A DNA stretch of 64,000 nucleotides from Polaromonas sp. (lineage in GTDB: Bacteria; Pseudomonadota; Gammaproteobacteria; Burkholderiales; Burkholderiaceae_C), in NCBI RefSeq assembly GCF_012927485.1, contig NZ_JABBPC010000032.1, positions 124,001-188,000 of the forward strand. The letters are read 5' to 3'. Both the position numbers and the translations under genes were made by a program. This document shows positions 1 to 8,583 of this stretch, piece by piece; the first letter of the stretch is position 1; every line of letters starts with the position of its first letter. The notes beneath the pieces were generated by a model. That model did not search any database. It had not been told where the DNA came from and saw nothing but the letters and a program-made list of their open reading frames with translations.

Positions 1-207
1 CGACCCCCTTGGGGAGGCCCGCCAATACCGATTGGTAGGTCGCTGCAGGAATCTGTGTGTCTGGATTTGCCGCTTGTGCGGTGGGTTGTGGGTCCAGTTT
101 GGGGTAGCGTGCGAGCTGGCCGTAGGCGATGCTGGCCCAGGCGGGCAAAGCCAGCACGGCGAGCAAAGCCAGACCCGCGGGTCGGTTTGAAATAAAAGGA
201 AAGGTCA
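1..207 (-). CDS. Partial secreted small protein, probable metal-efflux accessory
   Basis: An open frame runs from a GTG at 207 (minus strand) off the left edge, giving 69 residues without a stop. The N-terminus carries a hydrophobic segment rich in Leu, Ala and Val, which looks like a signal peptide or membrane anchor. It is followed by a Pro/Ala/Gln-rich linker and a segment ending TYQSVLAGLPKG. From memory, small proteins with this kind of TYxSxxxGLPKG stretch accompany outer-membrane efflux genes in heavy-metal RND clusters of Comamonadaceae; that link is inference. It lies downstream of the Cys-rich protein at 324-764 on the same strand, so the two may be co-transcribed. The frame was read directly from the sequence. 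Function is not known. Confidence 0.5.
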
Positions 208-267
208 CGAAAAACTCCTGAAATACGACTGGGACAATTAAGAAAAATTGTCGAGATCCGGGCAGGG

Positions 268-285
268 CGGTCTTCTGAAAGACCG
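268..285 (-). other. Intergenic hairpin between two efflux-type genes
   Basis: A 7-bp perfect stem, CGGTCTT/AAGACCG, has a 4-base loop. It lies between the Cys-rich gene and the partial gene. On the minus strand a short T-run follows only about 15 bases later, so it could be an attenuator, a weak terminator or an mRNA stabilising stem. No function can be assigned. Confidence 0.3.
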
Positions 286-323
286 TGCCGGAAGCAAGTG
301 CAGACCCATTACGGGCCTGGGAT

Positions 324-764
324 TCAGGAAATGGGCGGTTTTTGGCCGAGTGCGGCTTCAGCACTGGCAAATTGAATAGCTGCAGAATGAGGCAGCGAGC
401 GCTGGGTCAAACCAGTGCTCAGTTCGGGTGTCGCGTGGTTCAGCGCGACCGTGTTGCAAGCCTGACAAAATGCGCAAGATCCGCAATCGGCACTGGCCGC
501 CTTTGAAGCAGGATCGGAGGAGGCGGGCTCCGCACAGTGATGCGCGGCCTGGGTCGCGTGAGCCGACATAAAAGCTTCCGAAGCGCCGACTTCGTGGTGA
601 AAATGTTCCGATGCGCCCGCTCCATGAGGGTGCGCAGCTATGATTTTAGAAGTGGTCGCGTGAAACGGCAGTTGCCCTACTGCCATTTCGGTGGCCATCG
701 CGTCGCCGACCCAACCGCGCAACAGCAGCAAGGTGGTTAGCAGGACGAGGAGCAGGAAACGCAT
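324..764 (-). CDS. Secreted Cys/His-rich protein, CzcI-like
   Basis: This 146-residue protein starts at ATG 764. An N-terminal signal sequence (MRFLLLVLLTTLLLLRGWVG) is followed by an Ala/His-rich middle and a Cys cluster CGSCAFCQAC at about residues 95-104. The layout (leader, His-rich stretch, cysteine cluster) is that of the poorly characterised CzcI-type proteins that head cobalt-zinc-cadmium or copper RND efflux operons in Burkholderiales. Metal binding in the periplasm is plausible but not demonstrated. The partial secreted protein downstream supports an efflux operon continuing beyond the left edge. A DUF2946-like assignment is the main alternative. Confidence 0.55.
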   Translation of the reverse strand: MRFLLLVLLTTLLLLRGWVGDAMATEMAVGQLPFHATTSKIIAAHPHGAGASEHFHHEVGASEAFMSAHATQAAHHCAEPASSDPASKAASADCGSCAFCQACNTVALNHATPELSTGLTQRSLPHSAAIQFASAEAALGQKPPIS

Positions 765-997
765 GTGTAAATGATAGGGGATAAGTCAAAAAAGTTCCGG
801 CAAGTTATTAATTCCTGGCCGCTGGGTACCGTAGAGGGGTAATCAGCTGCGTCATGTTCGACCCGGAGCGAGTCGTGGAGGCGCACAACACGCTGCTCTA
901 AAGCCTTGTTCCGCTCCTGAATTGCATGACGGGAATTAAAATAAGATCTTTAATGAAGACCGAATGTCATCAGATTAGTTAGACCGGAGACCGTGAA

Positions 998-2062
998 TTG
1001 AAACTACAAATTGCCGCTTGGCAGCCTGGCGTTCTGGCGGCTTTCGGTTCGGCCTTTTTGTTTGGTGCGGGAACGCCGCTTGCGAAATGGCTGCTTGGCC
1101 AGATGAGCCCCTGGATGCTCGCCGGACTTCTGTATCTGGGATCCGGCCTTGGCTTGAGCATTTATCGCGGATTAAAAGGCGCCGCACGGCCCCGCCTGAA
1201 TCCGGGTGAAATGCGCTGGCTGTTCGCGGCAGTGCTCTGCGGCGGCGGGATTGCGCCGGTACTCTTGCTGTTCGGCTTGTCCGCGCTGCCGGCCAGTCAC
1301 GCGGCCTTGCTGCTCAATGCCGAAGCCGTATTGACGGCACTTTTGGCGTGGGGGCTGTTCAAGGAGAACGTGGACAAACGCATCGCCATCGGCATGGCCG
1401 CTATTGTGGCGGGCGCTTTGTTATTAAGCTGGCCCACCAACGAAGCGACGGCAAGTCCCTCCCTCGCTTCGCTGTGGCCCGCGTTTGCCGTCCTGCTCGC
1501 GTGCTTTTTCTGGGCGCTGGACAACAACTTTACGCGCAAGGTGGCGCTGACCGACGCGTCCTGGATCGCCTGCGTGAAAGGGATGGTGGCCGGAACATCG
1601 AATTTGCTGCTAGCTTTTATGCTGGGGGCCCCGTTGCCGGGCGCGTTCAAGCTGTCGGCCGCCCTGGGGGTGGGCTTCGTCGCTTATGGCGTGAGCCTCA
1701 CTCTTTTTGTAGTGGCTTTAAGGCACCTGGGGGCGTCGCGGGCGGGCGCTTATTTTTCAACGGCTCCGTTTGTGGGCGCCTTGTTTTCAGTGATTTTTCT
1801 GGCCGAACCCCTCACATGGCAATTGATCGCTGCGGCATTTCTGATGGCCCTTGGCATCTGGTTGCATCTGACCGAACACCATGCCCATGCGCACCCCCAT
1901 TCAGTGCTGGAACACGAGCACCTGCATGCGCACAACGACGAGCACCATTTGCACCCGCATGAGCCGGCGATGGAAGGGACGCACTCTCATCGCCACCGGC
2001 ATGAACCGATGAATCACAGTCACGCACACTACCCGGATGCCCACCACCGCCATGATCACTGA
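998..2062 (+). CDS. EamA/DMT-family transporter with histidine-rich tail
   Basis: This 354-residue polytopic membrane protein has about ten hydrophobic segments arranged as two EamA repeats (first about residues 10-140, second about 155-285), as in drug/metabolite transporters. The start is TTG 998 behind a GGAGA at 986-990; a nearby GTG is out of frame. The unusual part is the last ~65 residues, which hold about 25 histidines in HxH repeats plus acidic residues. This resembles the metal-binding tails of zinc, nickel or cobalt transporters. It lies divergent to the Cys-rich putative efflux protein. Transport of, or regulation by, a divalent metal is inferred from the tail; substrate and direction cannot be read from the sequence. 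Confidence 0.8.
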   Translation: MKLQIAAWQPGVLAAFGSAFLFGAGTPLAKWLLGQMSPWMLAGLLYLGSGLGLSIYRGLKGAARPRLNPGEMRWLFAAVLCGGGIAPVLLLFGLSALPASHAALLLNAEAVLTALLAWGLFKENVDKRIAIGMAAIVAGALLLSWPTNEATASPSLASLWPAFAVLLACFFWALDNNFTRKVALTDASWIACVKGMVAGTSNLLLAFMLGAPLPGAFKLSAALGVGFVAYGVSLTLFVVALRHLGASRAGAYFSTAPFVGALFSVIFLAEPLTWQLIAAAFLMALGIWLHLTEHHAHAHPHSVLEHEHLHAHNDEHHLHPHEPAMEGTHSHRHRHEPMNHSHAHYPDAHHRHDH

Positions 2063-2077
2063 GCGCTGGCGCGTGGT

Positions 2078-2098
2078 GCTCTGCCGCAAAAGCAGAGC
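2078..2098 (+). other. Hairpin after the EamA gene
   Basis: GCTCTGC and GCAGAGC form a 7-bp stem with a 7-base loop, starting 16 bases after the transporter stop codon. No T-tract follows, so it is not a convincing intrinsic terminator, though its position would suit a 3' mRNA end. Confidence 0.3.
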
Positions 2099-2281
2099 GC
2101 GCCTGTGAAGCCGCAGGTTGAGCATAAAAAGTACCCTCGGCGCATCAAAAAAGCGATGGCTTTTCGTTATCGTAGACTGCCAGGTCACTCAGGTGACACT
2201 GTTTTATTAGGAGCTTCCCGGATGTGAGTTGGCCAGACTCAAGGTAGGCTCTTAAGATTAAAGTTTTACCGGAGCCCTTCT

Positions 2282-4063
2282 TTGTCTACTCTTTCCCGAG
2301 CCGACCTCACGGCACCCCTTTCGGCGGCGGCGCACAACCTGCACTACCAGGTTTGGCCTAAACGCTTGCCGCGCGCCATCTCGCCGCCCGTTACCTCGCT
2401 ATGGCACAACCTGGCGGTGAGCGCGCTTCGCTTCCCCGATAAACCCGCGCTGGTGTTTTTCGACCGCGTACTCAGTTACACCGAAGTGCTGCAGCAAGCG
2501 GAGCGTCTGGCTGCCACGCTGTACCGATTGGGGGTGCGAAAGGGCGACCGTGTGGTGCTCAATATGCAGAACTGTCCGCAGTGGGTGATTGCGCACTTTG
2601 CAATATTGCGCGCCAATGCCGTGGTGGTACCCGTCAATCCGATGAACCGGGCGGAAGAGCTCAAACACTACATCACGGACCCGGATGCCAAAGTCGCCAT
2701 CACCGCAGCCGACCTCGCGCCCGATCTGGCCAAGGCCAACGCCCAGCTTGCACCCGAAGACCGGCTGAAACACCTGATCGTGACGCACTACAGCGATGCC
2801 TTCGACGGAAACGACCAAAGCATGACGGCACGCAATGCAGGCAGCGGGAGCGACATGCCCGAAGCCTGGCGCGATTGGCTCGCCACCCGCCACGCGCCAC
2901 CCGCCCTGGAGGGGGGGGCAGTGATGAGCTGGACGGATGCGCTTGCCAATCGAGGCGACAGCGCTGACGGATTGCCCGCGCACACCGTCACGCCGCAGGA
3001 TCTGGCGGTGCTGCCCTACACCAGCGGCACGACCGGCCTGCCCAAGGGCTGCATGCACACGCACGCCAGCCTCATGCACAACGCAGTGGCCAGCTGCCTG
3101 TGGGGCAACAGCACGTTCGAAAATGTCGTCCTGTCCGTGGTGCCGATGTTTCATATCACGGGCATGGTGTCGGTCATGCACGCGTCGATTTACGGCGGAT
3201 CCACCCTGGTCATCATGCCGCGCTGGGACCGGGAATTGGCTGGGCGCCTGATCTCGCGCTGGCGCGTGACCCACTGGACCAATATTCCAACCATGGTGAT
3301 TGATTTGTTGGCCAGCCCCAATTTTGCGAGCTTTAACTTGAGCAGCCTGGTCTATATCGGCGGCGGCGGCGCCGCGATGCCGCAAGCCGTCGCCCAGCGT
3401 TTGTGGGAACAATATGGGCTACGCTTTGCCGAGGGCTATGGTCTGACCGAAACGGCTGCGCCTTCGCACAGCAACCCGCCCGACGCCACCAAGCAACAAT
3501 GCCTCGGCGTGCCGTTTATCAGCACCGAGGCGCGTGTGATTGACCCGCTAACACTGGAGGAAATGCCACAGGGCGAGCAAGGCGAAATCATCATGTGCGG
3601 GCCGCAGAATTTTCAGGGCTACTGGAAGCGCCCCGAAGCCACAGCCGCCGCCTTCATCGAGCTGGACGGCAAGCGTTTCTTTCGCTCCGGCGACTTGGGT
3701 CATGTGGACGAGCAAGGCTATTTCTTTATCACCGACCGGCTCAAGCGAATGATCAACGCCTCGGGTTTCAAAGTCTGGCCCGCCGAAGTGGAGGTCTTGA
3801 TGTTCAAGCACCCGGCGATTCAGGAGGCCTGCATCATCTCCACCCGCGACGCCTACCGGGGTGAAACGGTCAAGGCCGTGGTGGTGTTGCGTGCAGAGGC
3901 CAAAGGCCGGGTCACGGAAGACGATATCATCAGCTGGTGCAAAGAAAACATGGCCGCCTACAAATATCCGCGCGTCGTTCAATTCGTGGAGGCGCTGCCG
4001 AAAAGCGGTGCGGGCAAAGTGATGTGGCGATCGCTACAAGAAGCTGAAGGTTCCAAGACCTGA
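2282..4063 (+). CDS. AMP-binding acyl-CoA synthetase (fatty acid--CoA ligase)
   Basis: This 593-residue member of the ANL superfamily activates a carboxylic acid, probably a medium- or long-chain fatty acid, to acyl-AMP and then acyl-CoA. Visible motifs are the phosphate loop YTSGTTGLPKG (about residue 246), GYGLTETAAP (about 385) and the hinge DRLKRMINASGFKVWP (about 484) with the C-terminal lysine region PKSGAGKV. The start is TTG 2282 with GGAG at 2271-2274. A stretch at about residues 175-225 looks like extra sequence relative to typical ligases and contains a run of eight G (2911-2918) that is in frame here. It stands alone with its own leader. The chain-length preference is unknown; a CoA ligase for an aromatic acid is less likely. 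Confidence 0.88.
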   Translation: MSTLSRADLTAPLSAAAHNLHYQVWPKRLPRAISPPVTSLWHNLAVSALRFPDKPALVFFDRVLSYTEVLQQAERLAATLYRLGVRKGDRVVLNMQNCPQWVIAHFAILRANAVVVPVNPMNRAEELKHYITDPDAKVAITAADLAPDLAKANAQLAPEDRLKHLIVTHYSDAFDGNDQSMTARNAGSGSDMPEAWRDWLATRHAPPALEGGAVMSWTDALANRGDSADGLPAHTVTPQDLAVLPYTSGTTGLPKGCMHTHASLMHNAVASCLWGNSTFENVVLSVVPMFHITGMVSVMHASIYGGSTLVIMPRWDRELAGRLISRWRVTHWTNIPTMVIDLLASPNFASFNLSSLVYIGGGGAAMPQAVAQRLWEQYGLRFAEGYGLTETAAPSHSNPPDATKQQCLGVPFISTEARVIDPLTLEEMPQGEQGEIIMCGPQNFQGYWKRPEATAAAFIELDGKRFFRSGDLGHVDEQGYFFITDRLKRMINASGFKVWPAEVEVLMFKHPAIQEACIISTRDAYRGETVKAVVVLRAEAKGRVTEDDIISWCKENMAAYKYPRVVQFVEALPKSGAGKVMWRSLQEAEGSKT

Positions 4064-4201
4064 CGGATCACGGCAAAAAGATATTTGGTTTCGTCGTTGT
4101 ATTCAATAGCGCTGGCGCACGACTGACAGGCGCGAGCAGCTATTTAATACGTCGCAGGCTCATGCTGAGCGATGAAATTTCAAGCTTGAATAGGCTGGCG
4201 A

Positions 4202-4759
4202 TTAGTTGCCGGCTGTCAGCCTGCGGGGCGTGATTTCTACCGAATCGGTGGCGCTGCTCATCCACACCGTGCCATCCTGAATCGTGACTTGCAATTGCAT
4301 GCCCCGCTCGGCCAATTTGGCCAGCGCCTGACTTTGAGCCGCCTCGATCTGCCACACCACCAGATTGGAAGCGCGTGTCACTTTGGTCTCAATGCCTTTC
4401 CACCACACCGGGGTACTGCTGGAAAAACTGATTGCCGTGACACGTTCCGCGCGGCCCGCAGCGCGCAACAGCCGCTTGTCGTCGGGCTGGCCCACATCAA
4501 TCCAGTGCAACACTGCATCGGTGTAATCCTTGTGCCACAAGGCGGGCTCATCCACATCCCACAAGTCCTTGGCGAATTCAAGGCGGCCGCGCTTGTCATC
4601 GGCCGGCACGTTGAGCGCAAACGCCAGCAAACGTATCATCATGCGCTCGTCGGTTTCGGAGGGATGGCGGGCGATGATCACACTGTGGTCCGCATAAACG
4701 CCGCGGTCCATGTCGGCAATTTGCAATTGGGCTTTATGAATGGTGGCTTTGATGGCCAT
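4202..4759 (-). CDS. yaeQ: YaeQ family protein
   Basis: This 185-residue protein starting MAIKATIHKAQLQIADMDRG has the length and N-terminal pattern of YaeQ. YaeQ is a widespread proteobacterial protein with a PD-(D/E)XK nuclease-like fold and no settled biochemical role. The region RHPSETDERMMIRLLAFAL is characteristic. It is convergent with the acyl-CoA synthetase and divergent from the luciferase-like gene. Recognition rests on remembered family sequence. The E. coli gene was proposed as a suppressor of an rfaH haemolysin defect, but a transcription role is not established. Confidence 0.85.
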   Translation of the reverse strand: MAIKATIHKAQLQIADMDRGVYADHSVIIARHPSETDERMMIRLLAFALNVPADDKRGRLEFAKDLWDVDEPALWHKDYTDAVLHWIDVGQPDDKRLLRAAGRAERVTAISFSSSTPVWWKGIETKVTRASNLVVWQIEAAQSQALAKLAERGMQLQVTIQDGTVWMSSATDSVEITPRRLTAGN

Positions 4760-4886
4760 GGAAAATTGCTCTCAGGGTGGCGGGCCAGGAGCCCCACGTT
4801 AAACCCTCTATTGGAACAGCCTTTTGCAGCCGACCCAAACGCGCCTTTGCTGGGCGGTGTTTACAAACTCTGGCTATAGTTTGCTC

Positions 4887-5888
4887 ATGCTCACCCTCTC
4901 CGTACTTGATCAGTCTGTAGCCGTTACGGGCCGCACTGAAGATGCCGCTATTCGTGAAACACTGGCCCTGGCCCAGCATTGCGAAGCGTTGGGTTACCAC
5001 CGTTTCTGGGTCAGCGAGCACCACAGCCATCCCAGCATCGTAGGGTCGGCACCCGAGATACTGATGGCGGCAATTGCGGCCACCACTCACCGCATTCGGG
5101 TCGGAAGTGCGGGCGTGATGCTGCCGCACTATGCCGCGTTGAAAGTAGCGGAGCAGTTTCGCGTGCTTGAGGCGTTGGCGCCCGGGCGCATCGACTTGGG
5201 TGTGGGACGCGCGCCCGGTTCCGACTTTCGCACCGCGCAATTGCTGCGCGCGGACTCCCGGCAGTCTGCGGAAGACTTTCCGGTGCAGGTTCGCGAGCTG
5301 CAGGCGTGGGTGTCGGGGATCGATCTGCCCGAGGGGCATCCGGGGCGCGGCGTGACGGCAAATCCGATGGGCATGACAACGCCCGAACTGTGGATGCTCG
5401 GAAGCTCCAACTACGGAGCTCAGCTGGCTGCCCACTATGGGCTGCCTTATGCCTTTGCCTGGTTTATCACTGACGGGCAGGGCGCCCGGGAAGCCCTTGA
5501 GCTGTACCGGTCGCTGTACCGGCCCAGCCTGCGGCATCCCAAGCCTCAGGCGGTACTCTGCGTGTGGGCGCTGGCGGCCGACACTGAGGCCGAGGCCCTG
5601 CACCATTTACTCAGCCGCGAGCGCTGGAAACTGGACCGCAATAAAGGCGCACTGGGGCCGCTGCATTCGCCGGAGGAGGTATTGCAAGTGCCTTACAGCG
5701 CGTCTGAGCAGGCTGAAGCTGACCAACTCAGGCGCACGGCACTCGTGGGTAGCGGAGCGCAGGTGGCCGACAAGCTGCGCGCGTTGGCCGAGACGCTTGA
5801 GGTGGAAGAGATCGTGGTGATCACCTGGACGCACGATCCAGCGGCCAGTCGACGCTCCTACGAATTGCTGGCGCAAGAATGTATGTAA
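4887..5888 (+). CDS. Luciferase-like flavin-dependent oxidoreductase (LLM class)
   Basis: About 333 residues from ATG 4887. An in-frame ATG at 4824 would add 21 residues that do not resemble the family, so the internal start MLTLSVLDQS was chosen. The TIM-barrel pattern of bacterial luciferase-like monooxygenases is clear: RFWVSEHHS near residue 49, IRVGSAGVMLPHY near residue 72, and APGRIDLGVGRAPGSD near residue 100. Such enzymes use FMNH2 supplied by a separate reductase to oxygenate a small substrate, here unknown. The subgroup resembles MsnO8-type members. It precedes a cupin by 33 bases on the same strand, so the two may be co-transcribed. Confidence 0.85.
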   Translation: MLTLSVLDQSVAVTGRTEDAAIRETLALAQHCEALGYHRFWVSEHHSHPSIVGSAPEILMAAIAATTHRIRVGSAGVMLPHYAALKVAEQFRVLEALAPGRIDLGVGRAPGSDFRTAQLLRADSRQSAEDFPVQVRELQAWVSGIDLPEGHPGRGVTANPMGMTTPELWMLGSSNYGAQLAAHYGLPYAFAWFITDGQGAREALELYRSLYRPSLRHPKPQAVLCVWALAADTEAEALHHLLSRERWKLDRNKGALGPLHSPEEVLQVPYSASEQAEADQLRRTALVGSGAQVADKLRALAETLEVEEIVVITWTHDPAASRRSYELLAQECM

Positions 5889-5921
5889 GCGCAAGCGAGC
5901 GTTTTTCAGAAGGCAACTCCC

Positions 5922-6476
5922 ATGAATACTGATCACACGCACCTCCCTCCTCATTCTGATCATGGTCACGATCATGATGAGGGAAATCTGGACAGCACCA
6001 AGCGGGAGCCATCCGAGTCGCCGTGGAAGCAGGATGGCGTTCGTGTGATTGCGGGGAACCAGCTTGACGCCAATACCGCTCAAACGCCGGGCATGGATCG
6101 GCGTGCCGCAATAAATTTTGCGCGTGTGGGTGCCCAAAAGCTCTGGGCCGGTACGGTCACCATCCACCCCGATGCCAAAACCGGCGCCCATCACCACGGA
6201 CACCTGGAAAGTGTGATTTATGTGATCAAGGGGAATGCCCGGATGCGCTGGGGCGAGCGTCTGGAGTTCACGGCGAACGCCGGGCCCGGCGACTTTATTT
6301 ATGTTCCGCCCTATGTCCCCCACCAGGAAATTAACGCCAGCCCCACGGAGGTTTTGGAGTGTGTGCTCTGTCGCAGCGATGGTGAGGCGGTCGCGGTCAA
6401 CCTCGATATCGAGCCGGTTGAAAAGCCCGTGACGGTGCTGTGGATTGACCCTACTCATCCGCATGGGGCGGTGTAA
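5922..6476 (+). CDS. Cupin-domain protein with His/Asp-rich N-terminus
   Basis: This 184-residue protein carries a His/Asp-rich N-terminus (many H and D in residues 4-22), then a single cupin barrel. The first cupin motif shows as GAHHHGHLESVIYVIKG with conserved histidines and glutamate. The second shows as PGDFIYVPPYVPHQEIN. These residues normally hold Fe, Mn, Ni or Zn. The C-terminus, WIDPTHPHG, is also His-containing. The substrate is unknown; small cupins of this type include dioxygenases, isomerases and sensors. It sits 33 bases after the luciferase-like oxidoreductase, which may indicate one oxidative pathway, but nothing proves it. Confidence 0.8.
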   Translation: MNTDHTHLPPHSDHGHDHDEGNLDSTKREPSESPWKQDGVRVIAGNQLDANTAQTPGMDRRAAINFARVGAQKLWAGTVTIHPDAKTGAHHHGHLESVIYVIKGNARMRWGERLEFTANAGPGDFIYVPPYVPHQEINASPTEVLECVLCRSDGEAVAVNLDIEPVEKPVTVLWIDPTHPHGAV

Positions 6477-6616
6477 AGCGAGCGCGACGTCGGTCGAGAT
6501 GCAAAAAAGGTGCGTTTCAGTGCGCCTGGAAATCTTTCCTTACGAATGTCACTTCGTCCTACACGGGGTATCCGCTCTGCCTGTTACAAAAGGAGATTCA
6601 CAGAAGGAGGTTCCTC

Positions 6617-7285
6617 ATGGGCACCGATCAAACAGTACTCACCAACTCAATCAGCCGGCCGTCTTTTACTGACCGCCTGCGCAGCAGCAAAGCGCTGATT
6701 CCCACAATGGCCGTCATGGGTGTAACCGTTCTGGCTCTCGCCGCCACGCTGGTAGTGAACCGGTCTGAAGCTCAATCAGGGGGAGCGGGGCCGACTGTCA
6801 AAGCAGAACAGCTCAACGAAAAAACGCCTGCGCCAGCAGCGTTGAGCACGGTACAGCACGCACAGGTCGCGGCGGCGCCTGCACCTGCGCCCAAGGCCAC
6901 CATGTGCGCGACTTGCGGTACGGTTGAATCCGTAGTCGCGGTGAAGCGCCAGGGCCATGTCAATGGCGTTGCGGTGGGCGGCACGACCGTTGGCATCGGG
7001 ACCGTGGCAGGGGGTGTCGTCGGCGGCCTGCTGGGCCACCAGGTGGGGGGAGGCAGTGGCAAAACGGCCATGACGGTGCTTGGTGCGGCCGGAGGTGCCT
7101 ATGCCGGAAATACCATCGAGAAAAATATGAAGAAAGTCACCGTCTATCAAATTCACGTCCGCATGAACGACGGCTCGCTGCGAACCATCGAGCAGGGTAA
7201 GTCCGTGCAGGTGGGCTCCCGGGTGACCGTTCATGGCCATACCCTTCGGCTCGCACCCGCAGCAAGCCCTTCCGCTGCGGGATGA
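6617..7285 (+). CDS. Glycine-zipper 2TM-domain envelope protein
   Basis: This 222-residue protein has one N-terminal membrane anchor (about residues 28-50) and an Ala/Pro-rich spacer. A short CATCGTVESVVAV segment (about 97-110) is followed by a glycine zipper (VGIGTVAGGVVGGLLGHQVG, about 125-144) typical of the SlyB/PcpY-like outer-membrane or periplasmic family. The end, YQIHVRMNDGSLRTIEQG, is the usual C-terminal domain. The ribosome binding site AAGGAGGT (6604-6611) is near perfect, five bases before ATG 6617, so expression is probably high. Members are linked to envelope stress and integrity; a specific role is not known. The next gene follows 29 bases downstream on the same strand. Confidence 0.8.
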   Translation: MGTDQTVLTNSISRPSFTDRLRSSKALIPTMAVMGVTVLALAATLVVNRSEAQSGGAGPTVKAEQLNEKTPAPAALSTVQHAQVAAAPAPAPKATMCATCGTVESVVAVKRQGHVNGVAVGGTTVGIGTVAGGVVGGLLGHQVGGGSGKTAMTVLGAAGGAYAGNTIEKNMKKVTVYQIHVRMNDGSLRTIEQGKSVQVGSRVTVHGHTLRLAPAASPSAAG

Positions 7286-7314
7286 CTGTTGAATTGACCG
7301 ATTGAAAGAAAACT

Positions 7315-7770
7315 ATGAAGACAAATTTCAAACCGATGTTGATGGCCAGTCTTGTGACTGCGGCGTCCTTGTGGGGCGGCATTGCTTACGCCGCCGCGCC
7401 TTACGTGAATGCCACGGTTGAAGGCGCCCTGACGCCGGGCGTCTATGGCCGCATTGATATCGGTTCGGCGCCCCCTCCGCCCCTGATTTACGCGCAGCCA
7501 GTCATCATCTACCAGGCACCGGTTGTAGTAGAGCAGCAACCGTTGTATCTGCACGTGCCACCCGGACATGCCAAAAAATGGTCCAAGCATTGTGCCCAGT
7601 ACAACGCTTGCGGTCTGCCTGTTTACTTCGTCAGAGTCAGGGGGGACGAAGACTATGAATCGCGTAAATTCCGGAACGACAACCAAGACGAATACAGGAA
7701 CCAGGGCGAGGGCAAACATGGCAAAAAAGACAAAAAGCATGGCAAGGGTCGCGACGGAAATGACGACTGA
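7315..7770 (+). CDS. Secreted protein of unknown function, Lys/Asp-rich tail
   Basis: This 151-residue protein has a clear signal peptide ending around AYAAAP (residues 24-29). The mature part begins with a Pro/Tyr-rich segment and contains HVPPGHAKKWSKHCAQYNACGLPVYFV, with two cysteines and several basic residues. The last ~40 residues are strongly charged (KHGKKDKKHGKG). Similar small periplasmic proteins with a conserved WxxHCxxYxACxxPVYFV block occur in Burkholderiales, from memory, without known function. It follows the glycine-zipper gene by 29 bases and ends before a strong intrinsic terminator, so the two probably form an operon. Confidence 0.7.
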   Translation: MKTNFKPMLMASLVTAASLWGGIAYAAAPYVNATVEGALTPGVYGRIDIGSAPPPPLIYAQPVIIYQAPVVVEQQPLYLHVPPGHAKKWSKHCAQYNACGLPVYFVRVRGDEDYESRKFRNDNQDEYRNQGEGKHGKKDKKHGKGRDGNDD

Positions 7771-7793
7771 CGAATAGCTTGCACAGCCGCATC

Positions 7794-7827
7794 AAAGGTG
7801 TCGATGTCAGCCATCGGCACCTTTTTT
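7794..7827 (+). terminator. Rho-independent terminator
   Basis: A 13-bp stem (7794-7806 with 7812-7824, one T/G wobble) has the five-base loop TCAGC and a T-rich right arm. It starts 23 bases after the stop codon of the secreted protein and closes the 6617-7770 transcription unit. Confidence 0.85.
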
Positions 7828-7934
7828 ATGGGTGCGGCGCCCCGGAATTCAACAGGGGTTAAAACCTTCGGCTCGGCATTGTTTGCCGGGAAGGTCTACT
7901 GTGCGAAGATTAACGACACCTAAAGAAGGAATCC

Positions 7935-8216
7935 ATGAAAGCAATCTGGAACGGCGCAGTGATTGCGCAAAATGAGGACACTGTAGTTCTCGAGGGCAAC
8001 CACTATTTTCCCGAGAGTTCACTTAACCGCGATTACGTGACCTTCAGCAACCACCACACGACGTGCAGCTGGAAAGGCCAGGCCAGCTATTACTCACTGC
8101 TGGTCAATGGGGAGATGAACACCGATGCGGTGTGGTTCTACCCGGAGCCGAAAAGCGGGGCTGAGAGCATCAAGGGACATGTCGCTTTCTGGAAAGGCGT
8201 GAAGATCGAGCCCTGA
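7935..8216 (+). CDS. DUF427 domain protein
   Basis: This compact 93-residue protein matches the DUF427 pattern: KAIWNGAVIAQNEDTVVLEG at the start, YFPESSLNRDYV, HHTTCSWKGQASYYSLLVNG in the centre, and AVWFYPEPKSGAE near the end. It is a single-domain soluble protein. The family is widespread in bacteria and fungi; it has a small beta-fold and no established activity. The start ATG 7935 is preceded by AAGAAGGAA. It stands alone behind the terminator of the previous unit and before a non-coding gap. Confidence 0.85.
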   Translation: MKAIWNGAVIAQNEDTVVLEGNHYFPESSLNRDYVTFSNHHTTCSWKGQASYYSLLVNGEMNTDAVWFYPEPKSGAESIKGHVAFWKGVKIEP

Positions 8217-8583
8217 CCGGTGCAGAGGCCACCCGTCGGGCGCGCGTTATTCCCAGTGGGCAAGATCCGTCAGTGCAAAAGTCAACTATTGGAGGAAAGC
8301 AAATACCTTCTTCGACCGGGTCTTCTAGCCAAGTTTGGTAATTTCGAGAGGTCTTTTTCCGCTTGAACGACTGCGCTGCAGCGAAAACGGCCATCCAGGA
8401 CGGCTTCTTGAATGAGGTGGACTCGATGACAGTCGGCGTGTAGGATTGGTCGGGTAGTTGTCAGCCGCACGATCTTCAGTCCAACAAGGATCATCCGCCT
8501 CAGTCCCGCCGCCTGCTCTTTAGAACGCACCCGAGAGCTAGAAACAAAATAGCCGTACGGCTTCTCACCGCCAGGAGTCCTCC
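8217..8583. other. Non-coding gap, nothing recognised
   Basis: About 370 bases lie between the DUF427 and DUF4345 genes. Frames on both strands are short and lack family resemblance. An AGGAG just before 8584 is the ribosome binding site of the next gene. It may hold decayed sequence, but no parent can be named. Confidence 0.5.

Noticed and set aside
2399-3412. Long minus-strand open frame (337 codons) across the acyl-CoA synthetase gene
   Set aside because: It is antisense to a clear ligase with all motifs; the translation has no domain and reflects GC-rich codon use.
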